Notes: a model not told the origin generated them from the letters alone. Positions 24,989 through 34,133 are shown, counted from the first letter of the stretch. The stretch: 64,000 nt of DNA from Paenibacillus agri (GCF_013359945.1 NZ_JABWCS010000221.1:1-64000); one strand, 5' to 3'. Made by a program: numbers and translations.

Positions 24989-25600
24989 GTGGACTGCCTG
25001 GGCAGCGCATCCAATGATAAACATACGTCCATTCTCGATGCTGCTTACGGACTTTTCGGCTCCGCCGGTTTCTACGAGACGAAGATGTCGCAGGTAGCGG
25101 AGCAGGCGGGAATTGCCAAAGGAACGATATATCTCTATTTCAAGAACAAAGAAGAACTGTTCATGGCTGTCACACAGCGTGACTGCGAAGGCTTTCTGAA
25201 GCAACTGGAAGAGAAGCTGGGTGCCGAGAACAACCTGAACGGCAAGCTGGCGGTTATAGCGGATCATCACTTGTTCTATTATTATGATCGCAAGCAGCAC
25301 ACGAAACTGTTCTTTCGGGCGCCTAACAATAATCCGGAGCTCGTGGCGTACATGACTCAATTCATAGAGCAGTACACGCAGGCAGTCATGAAGGTGCTGC
25401 TGGAAGGCGGAGCTACGGAGCCGGAATTAATGGCGCAGTCCTACATTGGCATGCTGGACAGACTTAAGATGGACATTCTGTTCCACCCGGATTTCACGGC
25501 TGACGATGCCCGCAAGCGGTCGCTATTTGCCGCAGGTCTGTTCATTAACGGGGCGATGAACGCTCTACATATACCAGAAGCAGAAGCACCACCGAGCTGA
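24989..25600 (+). CDS. TetR/AcrR family regulator
   Basis: 203 residues. The HTH is at about 13-58 (SILDAAYGLFGSAGFYETKM, QVAEQAGIAKGTIYLYFKNK), followed by a helical ligand domain with no known effector. It starts 15 bp after the DUF92 gene, so it may share its transcript. The exact start is unclear: GTG 24989 directly abuts AAGGGG, while CTG 24998 lies at normal spacing. No operator was identified. Targets could be neighbouring genes, but this is not shown. Confidence 0.85.
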   Translation: MDCLGSASNDKHTSILDAAYGLFGSAGFYETKMSQVAEQAGIAKGTIYLYFKNKEELFMAVTQRDCEGFLKQLEEKLGAENNLNGKLAVIADHHLFYYYDRKQHTKLFFRAPNNNPELVAYMTQFIEQYTQAVMKVLLEGGATEPELMAQSYIGMLDRLKMDILFHPDFTADDARKRSLFAAGLFINGAMNALHIPEAEAPPS

Positions 25601-25650
25601 GGGGCGTTGGGAGTGTACCCGCTGGAAATTACGAAGCGCCAGAAGATAAG

Positions 25651-25677
25651 GCCGTCCGGGTTCCGGGCGGTTTTCTC
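25651..25677 (+). terminator. Terminator of the TetR unit
   Basis: GCCGTCCGG pairs with CCGGGCGGT around GTT, followed by TTTTC. Confidence 0.7.
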
Positions 25678-25726
25678 CAGATTGTAATCAGCTTCAAATA
25701 TAAACTAAGGCAAGCGAGGATAAAGC

Positions 25727-27679
25727 ATGAATATTATGACCGTGGAGCATCTCTCCAAAAGCTATGGCGAAAAAATTCTGTTCAAAGACGCTTCATTCGG
25801 GATGGATGACCGGGATAAGATCGGTATTGTCGGTGTAAACGGTACGGGGAAATCGACATTTTTACGTATCATTGCCGGTCTGGATACACCGGATGAAGGA
25901 CAAGTCGCCATCGGTAACGATGTGCGGGTACAATTTCTGGCCCAAAATCCGCCTTACGAGCCCGGTAATACGGTTCTTCAGCAGGTCTTTGCCGGGGAGG
26001 ACCCGGCGCTAGTTGCGACCCGTGAGTATATGGATGTCGTGGCGCAACTGGAAGCTGATCCTGGGAATACTGCGCTAGAGCGCAAGCTGGCCGTAATAGG
26101 CCAAGCTATTGACGCTGCTGATGCCTGGCATCTTGAAAGTGAAGCGAAGAGTGTTCTGACCAAGCTCGGTATTACTCGCTTCGATGCTCTTATGGAGAAT
26201 CTGTCCGGCGGACAGCGCAAGCGTGTAGCCCTTGCCGCAGCGCTAATCACGCCGTCAGAGCTGCTGATTCTAGATGAGCCTACCAACCATATCGATACGG
26301 ATTCCGTAGCCTGGCTGGAGCAGTATCTGCAGAAACGGCGCGGCGCGCTGCTTATGATTACGCATGATCGGTACTTCCTGGACCGGGTTGCCAGCGTAAT
26401 GCTGGAGCTGGATGGTGGACGGCTGTTCCGCTATGAAGCGAATTATTCCCGCTTCCTGGAGCTGAAGGCTGACCGTGAAGAGCGGGAGGCGTCAGAGGAG
26501 CAGAAGCGTAAAAATCTGCTGCGCACGGAATTGGCCTGGATTCGCCGCGGGGCGAAGGCGCGTACTACGAAGCAGAAGGCCAGAATCGATCGCTTCGAGA
26601 AGCTCAAGGAGGCCACGGGCAATGCCTCCAGCGGTACACTTGACCTGTCAGTAGCTTCGACCCGGCTGGGGCGTAAAATCATTGAAATTCAAGAGCTGTC
26701 CAAATCACTGGATGGACGGCAGCTGATTAGCGATCTGACCTACATCGCTGTTCCGCAGGACCGAGTGGGGATTGTCGGGCCGAACGGTAGCGGTAAGTCC
26801 ACGCTGCTGAACCTGATCGCCGGGAAATTGCAGCCGGACAGCGGTGAAGTTCAATTGGGCGTTACAGTAAAGCTCGGCTATTTCACGCAAGAGCATCAGG
26901 ATATGGATCTTAGCTTACGAGCCATCGAGTATGTGAAGGAAGAGGCTGAGGTGGTCCGCACAGCGGATGGTAGCGTCATTACGGCTTCCCAGATGATGGA
27001 ACGCTTCCTGTTCCCTCCGGCAGCGCAGTGGACCCCGATCTCCAAGCTCTCCGGTGGGGAGAAGAGACGGCTATATCTTCTGCGTGTCTTGATGGGAGCT
27101 CCGAATGTGCTGCTGCTGGACGAGCCAACCAATGATCTTGATATTGGTACATTGGCGGTTCTGGAAGACTATCTGGATGAATTCCCGGGTGTAGTCTTCA
27201 CAGTATCCCATGACCGGTACTTTCTGGACCGGACGATCGACAAGCTTATCGCCTTTGAGAATGGCAAGATCCGGATTCATGTTGGCGACTACAGTGAATA
27301 TGAAGAGTGGCTTGCCAAGAATATCGCTCCGGGGAGTGGGGCAGGGAGCAAAGGTGATGCTGGTGCCGGTGCCGGTGGTGCAAAACGCAGTGCTCCCCAA
27401 GCCTCCGCAGCGGAAAATCCAGCACCGCCTCAAGCCAAGGAAAAACTCAAATTCACGTTCAAGGAACAACGTGAGTTTGAAGGCATTGACGAGCAGATTG
27501 AGCTGGCAGAGCAGCATTTGGCCGATATCAGTGTGAAGATGGAAGCAGCCTTCGCCGACTCTGTGCTTCTGCAGGAGCTGGTGGAACAGCAGCGCCAAGG
27601 CGAGGCTGAATTGGAGCGTCTAATGGAACGCTGGACGTATCTTAACGAGCTGGCAGAGAAGATAGCAGGCAAAGTTTAA
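25727..27679 (+). CDS. ABC-F family ATPase (Uup/YfmR type)
   Basis: Cytosolic ribosome-associated ATPase, 650 residues, with two ABC domains and no membrane part. Domain 1 has GVNGTGKST, LSGGQRKR and LLILDEPTNH; domain 2 has GPNGSGKST, LSGGEKRR and LLLDEPTND. A basic linker (RRGAKARTTKQKARIDR) joins them, and a C-terminal coiled coil of about 80 residues follows an Ala/Gly/Pro-rich stretch, as in Uup. Likely role is relief of stalled translation; antibiotic resistance ABC-F members usually differ in the linker, so I do not infer resistance. The start lies near a weak AAGCGAGGA site. Confidence 0.9.
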   Translation: MNIMTVEHLSKSYGEKILFKDASFGMDDRDKIGIVGVNGTGKSTFLRIIAGLDTPDEGQVAIGNDVRVQFLAQNPPYEPGNTVLQQVFAGEDPALVATREYMDVVAQLEADPGNTALERKLAVIGQAIDAADAWHLESEAKSVLTKLGITRFDALMENLSGGQRKRVALAAALITPSELLILDEPTNHIDTDSVAWLEQYLQKRRGALLMITHDRYFLDRVASVMLELDGGRLFRYEANYSRFLELKADREEREASEEQKRKNLLRTELAWIRRGAKARTTKQKARIDRFEKLKEATGNASSGTLDLSVASTRLGRKIIEIQELSKSLDGRQLISDLTYIAVPQDRVGIVGPNGSGKSTLLNLIAGKLQPDSGEVQLGVTVKLGYFTQEHQDMDLSLRAIEYVKEEAEVVRTADGSVITASQMMERFLFPPAAQWTPISKLSGGEKRRLYLLRVLMGAPNVLLLDEPTNDLDIGTLAVLEDYLDEFPGVVFTVSHDRYFLDRTIDKLIAFENGKIRIHVGDYSEYEEWLAKNIAPGSGAGSKGDAGAGAGGAKRSAPQASAAENPAPPQAKEKLKFTFKEQREFEGIDEQIELAEQHLADISVKMEAAFADSVLLQELVEQQRQGEAELERLMERWTYLNELAEKIAGKV

Positions 27680-27732
27680 TGTTGTATGCTTCATCCTAGA
27701 GCGGATTATGCAACTGGAAAGGATGAGGGCTA

Positions 27733-28221
27733 GTGGTAGAGGCGATCATAGAAGCCGCTGTGGCCCTCAGGAATGCTGGGCAGGCAGAGCAGGCCAGGAC
27801 GCTGCTGTTAGAGCAGCTTGAAGGTCACCCGCAGCATGCCAGGCTGCATTATCAGCTGGCCTGGACACATGATGTACTGGGCCTGGAACGAGCGGCAGTA
27901 CCTTATTACGAGAAAAGCCTAGCGCTAGGTCTCCCGCCAGAGGACCAGGCGGGTGCGCTGCTTGGGCTGGGAAGCACCTACAGAACGCTCGGCGAATACG
28001 AGCGTGCTAAGGCCATTCTGGCCCAAGGCATGGCTGAATTCCCGGATCGCCGGGAATTTCCGGTATTCTACGCGATGGCGCTGCATAATCTGGGGGACCA
28101 TAGCGAGGCGATGGGCATCCTTCTGGAGCAGCTCGCGGACACCTCAGCTGACGAGGGAATCCGCAGCTACAGCAAGGCTATTGCCTTTTATGCCGATAAG
28201 CTGGAGCAGATTTGGGATTGA
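27733..28221 (+). CDS. Tetratricopeptide repeat protein
   Basis: 162 residues made of about four TPR-like helical pairs (for example ARLHYQLAWTHDVLGLERAA and AGALLGLGSTYRTLGEYERA). Probably a cytosolic scaffold; no catalytic motif. It starts with GTG 27733 after AAAGGATGAGGG, 53 bp behind the ABC-F gene, so the two may be co-transcribed. A terminator follows at 28284. Confidence 0.8.
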   Translation: MVEAIIEAAVALRNAGQAEQARTLLLEQLEGHPQHARLHYQLAWTHDVLGLERAAVPYYEKSLALGLPPEDQAGALLGLGSTYRTLGEYERAKAILAQGMAEFPDRREFPVFYAMALHNLGDHSEAMGILLEQLADTSADEGIRSYSKAIAFYADKLEQIWD

Positions 28222-28283
28222 GCTCCTGTATAGTTTGGATTCCGTGATTAGAGATTGCATGGATAAGATTAATGCACAGCACA

Positions 28284-28320
28284 AAGAAGCTGACGCCGGT
28301 GACGGACGTCAGCTTCTTTT
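28284..28320 (+). terminator. Terminator of the ABC-F/TPR unit
   Basis: AAGAAGCTGACG pairs with CGTCAGCTTCTT, followed by TTC. A second palindrome, CCTCACTCAGTGAGG, sits just downstream (28334-28348). Confidence 0.85.
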
Positions 28321-28321
28321 C

Positions 28322-28891
28322 ATGTTGCTGAAGGCCTCACTCAGTGAGGCTCAGAGGTGCACATTTTAACTTTTAACTTATATGAAGTGAGAGTAAGATT
28401 CACACAGAAAAGCAGGCGTTTTCCTATGAACTTAGGGTTTTTAGGACGCAAACCTCTCATCCCCTTCACTAGTCGTTTTATAGTGAGAAAGAGGGTTCGT
28501 CTCCTCAACTAAAGGCATTTTTGTACCTTAATTTTATTAAAAAGAGGAACAAAAGGGGAATAAGAGCATTTTTGTATCTTAATTTCTCTAGAAAGCTCAC
28601 TTGGCGGGTATTCTGGAAGATTTAAGGTACAATATTGCACTTAATTCCCGCTAACCCCTAGTTCCAACGTATTTAGGGTACAAAAATGCTGTTAATTTCA
28701 CTTCGGGAATCCCTATGACGTGTGTATAGCTATACGGAGAGTGGAGTTGTCTTGTTGAGTCCCTTTTATAGGCTCTTTCCCTGTTCTCGGCCAACATAAC
28801 TCTTTAAAATGTGCTCTTCAGATACGCTCATAAAATCAACTCATAAAACAACTCTTAAATACACCCGTTAAATCCATTCTATAAAGACTTT
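28322..28891. other. 570-bp gene-free region around repeat A3
   Basis: Apart from the dispersed element at 28505-28705 and a small palindrome at 28334, I see no coding sequence, RNA motif or convincing promoter. It separates the plus-strand ABC-F unit from minus-strand genes. Confidence 0.5.
28505..28705 (+). repeat. Dispersed ~190-bp intergenic element, copy A3
   Basis: Units GGCATTTTTGTACCTTAA (28514), GAGCATTTTTGTATCTTAA (28564), TTTAAGGTACAATATTGCAC (28621) and TTAGGGTACAAAAATGCTG (28673) show the same forward-forward-reverse-reverse order and spacing as copies A1 and A2. Confidence 0.87.
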
Positions 28892-29719
28892 CTATTCCCG
28901 CGACACGGCGATCATCTGCACGACCGCTCGTTGATCACCGGTCAAGACAACCTCGTCGGCATTCATCTGCGACGAGCCGTCCCCGTCGAGAAAGATGCCT
29001 TCCCAGCCTTCTCCGGGTACGCTCTCCAGAATCGCTGTCCGGAACGCCTCTGCTGTACAAAGTGTCGGGGTAACGATCAGCCATAGCGCTCCATTCTTGT
29101 TGTAAATCATACCTGAGCGCATCCGCTGTTCATCGGCATACGGCAAATGTTCGTTTTGCGCCGTCACTGCCCAATGCTCCTCGTGCTCCAGGTTCATGCT
29201 AATGCCGCCTTGGGCAAAATAATGATTGCGATCGCTGACGACCAGTTCATCACCGCTGGATACCACCTGGATTGAGAACTGGCGCTTCGCACCATCCCAG
29301 ACCAAGGTGCCACGGGCATACTTGGCATTGAACCAGCCTGAGCCGTAATCATGCCTGGCGCCGCTGACCGGATTGTCATTCATAATGGCAATAGACAACA
29401 GATCCTTGCCATAGAAGAAGCCACCGTTGATTCCATAGGCGGCAATCTGCCGCAGCGGCACACCGGCGGAACGGAGAACTACACGTTCAGGGGAGAGGGA
29501 CATCATGTGCAAAGCCACTTTGCCTGAACTTTCGGTCTCCCGGTACGTGTAGGAATGGGGGAGGCCGTTAAAGACCTCCCGTTTTTCCTCTTTGTCCAGC
29601 AAGATCCAGGTAATGGCGATCAGAGCGATTGATAACGTAAGGACGGTAAAGAACAGCCGGGGCCGGCGTTTCCATAACCGTTCCTCACGGACGACAAGGC
29701 TCTCAGTTGGCTCCGACAT
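28892..29719 (-). CDS. Phosphodiester glycosidase (NAGPA) family protein, membrane-anchored
   Basis: 275 residues: a basic N-terminus (ERLWKRRPR), one transmembrane anchor (LFFTVLTLSIALIAITWIL), then an extracellular domain with the NAGPA/DUF2233 landmarks AYGINGGFFYG and GIFLDGDGSSQM. Family members remove GlcNAc from phosphodiesters or act on wall teichoic or exopolysaccharide material; the substrate is unknown here. ATG 29719 overlaps the end of the M42 peptidase gene by 17 bp, so translation is probably coupled. An in-frame TTG three codons earlier is less likely. Confidence 0.8.
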   Translation of the reverse strand: MSEPTESLVVREERLWKRRPRLFFTVLTLSIALIAITWILLDKEEKREVFNGLPHSYTYRETESSGKVALHMMSLSPERVVLRSAGVPLRQIAAYGINGGFFYGKDLLSIAIMNDNPVSGARHDYGSGWFNAKYARGTLVWDGAKRQFSIQVVSSGDELVVSDRNHYFAQGGISMNLEHEEHWAVTAQNEHLPYADEQRMRSGMIYNKNGALWLIVTPTLCTAEAFRTAILESVPGEGWEGIFLDGDGSSQMNADEVVLTGDQRAVVQMIAVSRE

Positions 29720-30746
29720 AAGCAGCAAGAAGCTTCGTCGTATTCAAGACAGCCTGCTTATGTGTACGTTCCATGGAGTGAGAAGCATGTACGCCCGGAC
29801 CGATCAGGGCTGCACGGATATTGTTGCCACCTTTTAGCGCGGCGGAGGCATCAGAGCCATACATCGGATAGATGTCTACGGCATAAGGGATGGCCAAAGC
29901 CTGAGACAGCTCGATCAAGCGGCCGGTCATAGCATAATCGTAAGGGCCAGAAGAATCCTTCGCACAGATGGAGACATCCGTCTCTTTACAGCTCAGATCA
30001 TCGCCCATGGCGCCCATATCTACAGCGATCATCTCGTTGATCTCGCCAGGAATCCAGGAGGCGCCGTGTCCAACCTCTTCATAGTTGGAGATCAGCAGGG
30101 AGAGATTATGCAGGGGCTTCCAGCCATCGCGTTTGATGCTTTCCAGCAGACCAAGCAGAGCGGCTACACTGGCCTTGTCATCGAGGTGACGGGATTTGAT
30201 ATAGCCGCTAGGCGTAATCACCGCACGGGCATCAAAGGAAATGAAATCTCCCACGGAGATGCCGAGCTTAAGCACATCATCCTTGGAAGACACCAGTTCA
30301 TCAATACGGACCTCCATGTTCTCTTCCTGGCGCTTGAAGTCGCGTGCATCGGCATAGACATGGACGGAAGGGTGACTCGTCAGGATCGTGCCTGTATAGG
30401 TCTTGCCGCTGCGGGTGTGAATAATGCAGTATTCGTTCTCGATACTATTCATCGTAAAGCCGCCTACAGAAGTTAAGCGCAAGGTGCCGTTGGATTTAAT
30501 GGAGCGGACCATCGCGCCCAGAGTGTCCACATGTGCGCTAATGCCTACCGTACGGGAAGGATCGAGGCCGGGAACGGTCAGGACCACGCCGCCCTTCTCA
30601 TTCCAGGACAACGGGATATCCAGCGCAGCTGCCTCTTCGGCTACAAGGTTCATCACCTCAGCGGTAAAGCCGCTGGGGCTGGGAGTATCGAGTAATTTTT
30701 TAAGAATGGATAGAATGTATTCTTCATTAGGTTGAATCGTAAGCAT
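29703..30746 (-). CDS. M42 family aminopeptidase
   Basis: Cytosolic dinuclear-metal aminopeptidase (glutamyl aminopeptidase/endoglucanase M type), 347 residues. Ligand motifs are SAHVDTLG (His), RHLDDKAS (bridging Asp), NYEEVGHG (catalytic Glu and ligand), AVDMGAMG (Asp) and HASHSMERTH (His). Usually assembles into large oligomers. It is the first gene of a two-gene minus-strand unit with the NAGPA-like gene. Confidence 0.9.
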   Translation of the reverse strand: MLTIQPNEEYILSILKKLLDTPSPSGFTAEVMNLVAEEAAALDIPLSWNEKGGVVLTVPGLDPSRTVGISAHVDTLGAMVRSIKSNGTLRLTSVGGFTMNSIENEYCIIHTRSGKTYTGTILTSHPSVHVYADARDFKRQEENMEVRIDELVSSKDDVLKLGISVGDFISFDARAVITPSGYIKSRHLDDKASVAALLGLLESIKRDGWKPLHNLSLLISNYEEVGHGASWIPGEINEMIAVDMGAMGDDLSCKETDVSICAKDSSGPYDYAMTGRLIELSQALAIPYAVDIYPMYGSDASAALKGGNNIRAALIGPGVHASHSMERTHKQAVLNTTKLLAAYVGAN

Positions 30747-30771
30747 GGATTAAAGCCTCCAGTTCATGGGA

Positions 30772-30804
30772 AAATAGGGCCCTCGGCAGAAGCCGATGCC
30801 CTTA
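30772..30804 (-). terminator. Terminator of the LapA gene
   Basis: On the minus strand GGGCATCGGC pairs with GCCGAGGGCCC around TTCT and leads into TATTTT. It lies between lapA and the M42 gene. Confidence 0.7.
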
Positions 30805-30810
30805 TGTATT

Positions 30811-31131
30811 TTACACCTGTGTAGAGCTGTCTGCTGACACACTCTTATCGCTCAGCGTGAAGCTATCCAGCGACGTGCTGTTTTCACGCAGCTTGGCCAG
30901 TTCGGCGGTCAGCTGTTTAATCTGCTTCTGCAGCTTGTACTGACGGAAAATGCCATAGGACCCGACGATAATCCCGCCGATCAGGGCGCAGCCCAAGATG
31001 ACGAGAATCAGCGGCATGCTGACGACAGTGAAGAAGAAATTGACCTGTACCGGATCGACATTAATCACCGCAAAAACTGCGGTAAGCAGCGCGAAGATCA
31101 GACCCGCGATCAATGACCATTGTAATTTCAT
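30811..31131 (-). CDS. LapA (DUF1049) domain membrane protein
   Basis: 106 residues with two transmembrane segments (LIAGLIFALLTAVFAVINV and MPLILVILGCALIGGIIVGS), the LapA pattern N-x-x-PV-x-V-x-F between them, and a cytosolic coiled-coil tail (QYKLQKQIKQLTAELAKLRE) that ends in a Ser/Asp-rich stretch. Function unknown; in proteobacteria LapA assists LPS assembly, which cannot apply to a monoderm. AAGGAGG precedes the ATG. Confidence 0.82.
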   Translation of the reverse strand: MKLQWSLIAGLIFALLTAVFAVINVDPVQVNFFFTVVSMPLILVILGCALIGGIIVGSYGIFRQYKLQKQIKQLTAELAKLRENSTSLDSFTLSDKSVSADSSTQV

Positions 31132-31163
31132 GAGGGTATTCCTCCTTAAAGGGCTACAGTATA

Positions 31164-31193
31164 AATCCCCTGCCCGCGACCGGGCAAGGGATT
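31164..31193 (-). terminator. Hairpin after pepF, possible weak terminator
   Basis: AATCCC and TGCCCG pair with CGGGCA and GGGATT around CGAC. The T-run on the minus strand is poor (TTTAT), so termination is uncertain. Confidence 0.4.
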
Positions 31194-31216
31194 AACTTTA
31201 TACTAAACGTTCTTTT

Positions 31217-33007
31217 TTACTTGGTCAACTGTTCCATCTGCTCAATCACGCTTTCGAACACGCTCATCGCTTCACGGATCGGTGCAGGGGAGGACATATC
31301 AACACCGGCTTTGGACAGAATGTTGATAGAGTAATCGCTGCCCCCGCTCTTCAGGAAGCCGAGGTAACGGTCCACCGCCGGTTTGCCTTCCTCCAGAATC
31401 TGTTTCGCAAAGCTCGTGGCTGCCGAGAAGCCTGTGGCATATTTGTAAACGTAGAAGCTGTTGTAGAAATGGGGAATACGTGCCCATTCCATCTCGATAT
31501 CCTTGTCAACGACCATGTCCTTGCCGTAGTATTTCACGTTCAGGTCATAGTAGATAGCGGACAGATCCTGCGGAGTCAGGGACTCACCGGCTTCTGCGCG
31601 TTCATGGACAATCTTCTCGAATTCGGCAAACATCGTCTGCCGGAATACAGTCGTACGGAACTGGTCGGCATAGTAGGTGAGCAGGTACATTTTTTCCTTC
31701 GGATCTGTGGACTTATTAAGCAAATAATCCATCAGCAGCGCTTCGTTGGTAGTGGAAGCAACCTCCGCCAGGAAAATGGTGTACTGTGCATCCCGATACT
31801 TCAGCGCATTGTCCGAATAGTAGGAATGAAGGGCGTGACCCATCTCATGTGCCAGCGTGAACATACTGTTCAAGTTGTCGTTATGGTTCAGCAGCACGTA
31901 AGGGTGAGTGCCGTAAGCTCCCCAGCTGTACGCACCTGTACGTTTGTTCTCATTCTCGTAGACATCGATCCAGCCGTTGTCATAGCCTTCTTGAAGAACC
32001 TTCAGATAGTCCTCGCCTAGCGGCTTAAGGCCTTCTTTGGTAATTTTCTTCGCTTCATCGAAGGTAATGTCCAGCTTGTATTCGTCCACGAGTGGAGCAA
32101 ACAAGTCATACATATGTAGCTCGTCAACCCCAAGCAGCTTCTGGCGAAGCTTCATATAGCGGTGCATCAGCGGCAGACTCTCATGGATCGTATCGATCAG
32201 ATTGGTGTATACCTCTTTTTGGATATTGTCACCGTAGAGGGACATTTCCAGCACCGATGGATATTTGCGCACGCGTGAGTAGAACACATTTTTGTTCACA
32301 TTGGCACTCAGCGTGGCTGCAATTGTATTTTTCTGTTTGGCGTAAGTCTCGTACACGGCTTTAAAAGCGTTCTTACGGACCTCACGGTCTGGGCTTTCCA
32401 GGAACTTAATATAGCTGCCATGCGTCAACTCTACTTCTTTGCCGGTCTCGTCCTTAATCTTCGGGAACTTAAGATCGGCGTTGTTCAGCATGCCAAAAAT
32501 GTTTTGCGGCGCCTGGGACAGGTTCCCCACTTGGGCCAGCAGTGCTTCCTCGGCTTTGGTGAGAATATGCGCTTTCTGGCGCTTCATCTCCGTGAGCGTG
32601 AAGGTGTAATCGGACAACTCGGAATCAGCGATGAACTGGTCGAGCTTCTCGACTGGCAGAGCCAGAATTTCCGGTGTGATAAAAGAAAGCGCCTCGCCGG
32701 CTTCTACACTAAGCTTCTTTGCTTTTTGGGAAAGGGCTTGATAGACCGGATCAGCTGTGTCTTCATCCTGACGCATATGTGCATAGACATAGAGTCTTTC
32801 AGTGAGCAGGGAGAGCTTGTCATCCAGTTCGAAGCAATCCTTCAGTGCTCCAGGAGTGTCGAGCTTGCCCTGAAAGTCGGCAGCCTTTTTAATGAGACCT
32901 TTGGTTTCGGTGTAAGCGTCATCCCAGTCTTTCTGCGAAGCAAACATATCTTCAAGCTTCCAGCGGTTCTCCGCAGGCACTTCACTTCTTTTTAGTAATT
33001 GTTCCAT
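31217..33007 (-). CDS. pepF: Oligoendopeptidase F
   Basis: M3-family zinc metallopeptidase of 596 residues that degrades oligopeptides, normally in the cytosol. The zinc motif LAHEMGHALHSYY (HExxH) and downstream Glu in FLAEVASTTNEALL are intact, as is the N-terminal M3 segment ENRWKLEDMFASQKDWDDAY. ATG 33007 is chosen because GAGGAGG lies eight bases upstream and it gives the usual family start. A second in-frame start, TTG 33133, has its own AAGGAGG and would add 42 residues with a hydrophobic stretch (see findings). Confidence 0.93.
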   Translation of the reverse strand: MEQLLKRSEVPAENRWKLEDMFASQKDWDDAYTETKGLIKKAADFQGKLDTPGALKDCFELDDKLSLLTERLYVYAHMRQDEDTADPVYQALSQKAKKLSVEAGEALSFITPEILALPVEKLDQFIADSELSDYTFTLTEMKRQKAHILTKAEEALLAQVGNLSQAPQNIFGMLNNADLKFPKIKDETGKEVELTHGSYIKFLESPDREVRKNAFKAVYETYAKQKNTIAATLSANVNKNVFYSRVRKYPSVLEMSLYGDNIQKEVYTNLIDTIHESLPLMHRYMKLRQKLLGVDELHMYDLFAPLVDEYKLDITFDEAKKITKEGLKPLGEDYLKVLQEGYDNGWIDVYENENKRTGAYSWGAYGTHPYVLLNHNDNLNSMFTLAHEMGHALHSYYSDNALKYRDAQYTIFLAEVASTTNEALLMDYLLNKSTDPKEKMYLLTYYADQFRTTVFRQTMFAEFEKIVHERAEAGESLTPQDLSAIYYDLNVKYYGKDMVVDKDIEMEWARIPHFYNSFYVYKYATGFSAATSFAKQILEEGKPAVDRYLGFLKSGGSDYSINILSKAGVDMSSPAPIREAMSVFESVIEQMEQLTK

Positions 33008-33219
33008 GGAAATCCTCCTCGAATGATGGGATGATGCAGGTGCTGATTCCTGCGGCAGCATGGCGGATGATAAATCACCCGGCAAAATAGAGAGCGCAAG
33101 CAGTAACGAGAGAGTATGGGTCCAAACAGGCAATGCGGAAGCCTCCTTATAATAAAAGGTGTTCCTAATATGCCCAGCTGGACCATGATTATGTAATCTC
33201 GGCGTCGCTTATGCGCAGG

Positions 33220-33390
33220 TTATGCCAGGAAGCTGTAAATAATGAAGACAAAAGCCAGGAAAATCATAATGGCGGCTGTCAGGGCCATCCCCCGCTTCAA
33301 TCGCTGCGGTACCCGGTCCCTGGACATAATCAGCACGGCGCCGAGACATAGAACAACGATTGTATAAATCGTGAGATTCTCTGTGTTCAT
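33220..33390 (-). CDS. Two-helix membrane microprotein, 56 aa
   Basis: A 57-codon frame on the minus strand encodes two hydrophobic segments (LTIYTIVVLCLGAVLIM and MALTAAIMIFLAFVFIIYSF) joined by a basic turn (SRDRVPQRLKRG). Its ATG lies only 5 bp after the stop of the upstream minus-strand gene (33396), so the two are probably co-translated. The ribosome binding site is weak (GCAGG). I do not recognise the family. Confidence 0.6.
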   Translation of the reverse strand: MNTENLTIYTIVVLCLGAVLIMSRDRVPQRLKRGMALTAAIMIFLAFVFIIYSFLA

Positions 33391-33395
33391 CCGCG

Positions 33396-33629
33396 TTATA
33401 CCTGCTTGAAAGCTTCCATGATTTTCTTATACTCTTCTTCGTTGTCTTTATAGGATTCTTTGTTGAAGCGGTTGCCCACCCACTGCATCATGGCCGGACG
33501 GCTCATGAAGGTATGAGTTTCCTCACCCCATTGATCGGAAATTTCCCGAAGGATGATATAGCGGCCTTGGACCTCAACCGTCATCATGTTCCATTTGTCT
33601 GTTTTGTATATTTCGTGTTTTTTGATCAT
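33396..33629 (-). CDS. Small conserved-looking protein, function unknown
   Basis: 77 residues from ATG 33629 (MIKKHEIYKTDKWNMMTVEV), which has AGGGTGG eight bases upstream; ATGs at 33635 and 33668 are alternatives. The protein is soluble and rich in Met, Lys and aromatic residues (THTFMSRPAMMQWVGNRF). No domain recognised. It heads a short unit with the 56-aa membrane protein. Confidence 0.6.
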   Translation of the reverse strand: MIKKHEIYKTDKWNMMTVEVQGRYIILREISDQWGEETHTFMSRPAMMQWVGNRFNKESYKDNEEEYKKIMEAFKQV

Positions 33630-33727
33630 TTTCATTACCACCCTGGCGATTTTTGGCTTTTGGGTCAATGATAACGCACCCGGGAAGGGAAAAGCAAATT
33701 AATTCAGGGATACGAGGGAAAGATGGA

Positions 33728-33756
33728 TTGCACTGGACAATAAAATGGAGTATACT
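33728..33756 (+). promoter_or_regulatory. SigmaA promoter of cspB
   Basis: TTGCAC (33728-33733), a 17-bp spacer and TATACT (33751-33756). The transcript would start near 33763, with a leader of about 40 nt containing the palindrome CGCCATATATGGCG (33767-33780) just before AGGAGG. Confidence 0.75.
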
Positions 33757-33801
33757 GTAAGCATACGCCATATATGGCGCTATTTTTAGGAGGTTGTTCA
33801 T

Positions 33802-33999
33802 TTGAAAGGTACAGTAAAATGGTTTAACGCAGAAAAAGGTTACGGTTTTCTTCAAGTAGAAGGCGGCGAAGACGTATTCGTTCACTTCTCAGCAATCCAA
33901 GGCGACGGCTTCAAGACTTTGGATGAAGGTCAAGCTGTTGAGTTTGACATCACTGACGGCAACCGTGGTCCACAAGCAGCTAACGTAGTAAAACTATAA
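33802..33999 (+). CDS. cspB: Cold shock protein (CspB family)
   Basis: Single-stranded nucleic-acid chaperone of 65 residues, a single OB fold. RNP1 is KGYGFLQV and RNP2 is VFVHFSAI, both intact. Starts with TTG 33802, eight bases after AGGAGG. Preceded by a clear promoter and a short hairpin leader; followed by a strong terminator, so monocistronic. The exact paralogue (B, C or D) cannot be told, so the symbol is indicative. Confidence 0.93.
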   Translation: MKGTVKWFNAEKGYGFLQVEGGEDVFVHFSAIQGDGFKTLDEGQAVEFDITDGNRGPQAANVVKL

Positions 34000-34088
34000 G
34001 AATCGGTTCTGACAGCCTTGCTGTCTGCTGAGAAATATATATCTATTTGGCTAGCTCTTGTAAAAGTGGTAACCAACGAATTACACAA

Positions 34089-34119
34089 CACACAGTTCTC
34101 TCGGGGACTGTGTTTTTTT
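34089..34119 (+). terminator. Terminator of cspB
   Basis: ACACAGTTC pairs with GGACTGTGT around TCTCGG, followed by seven T. Confidence 0.88.
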
Positions 34120-34133
34120 GTTATATATCCTGA

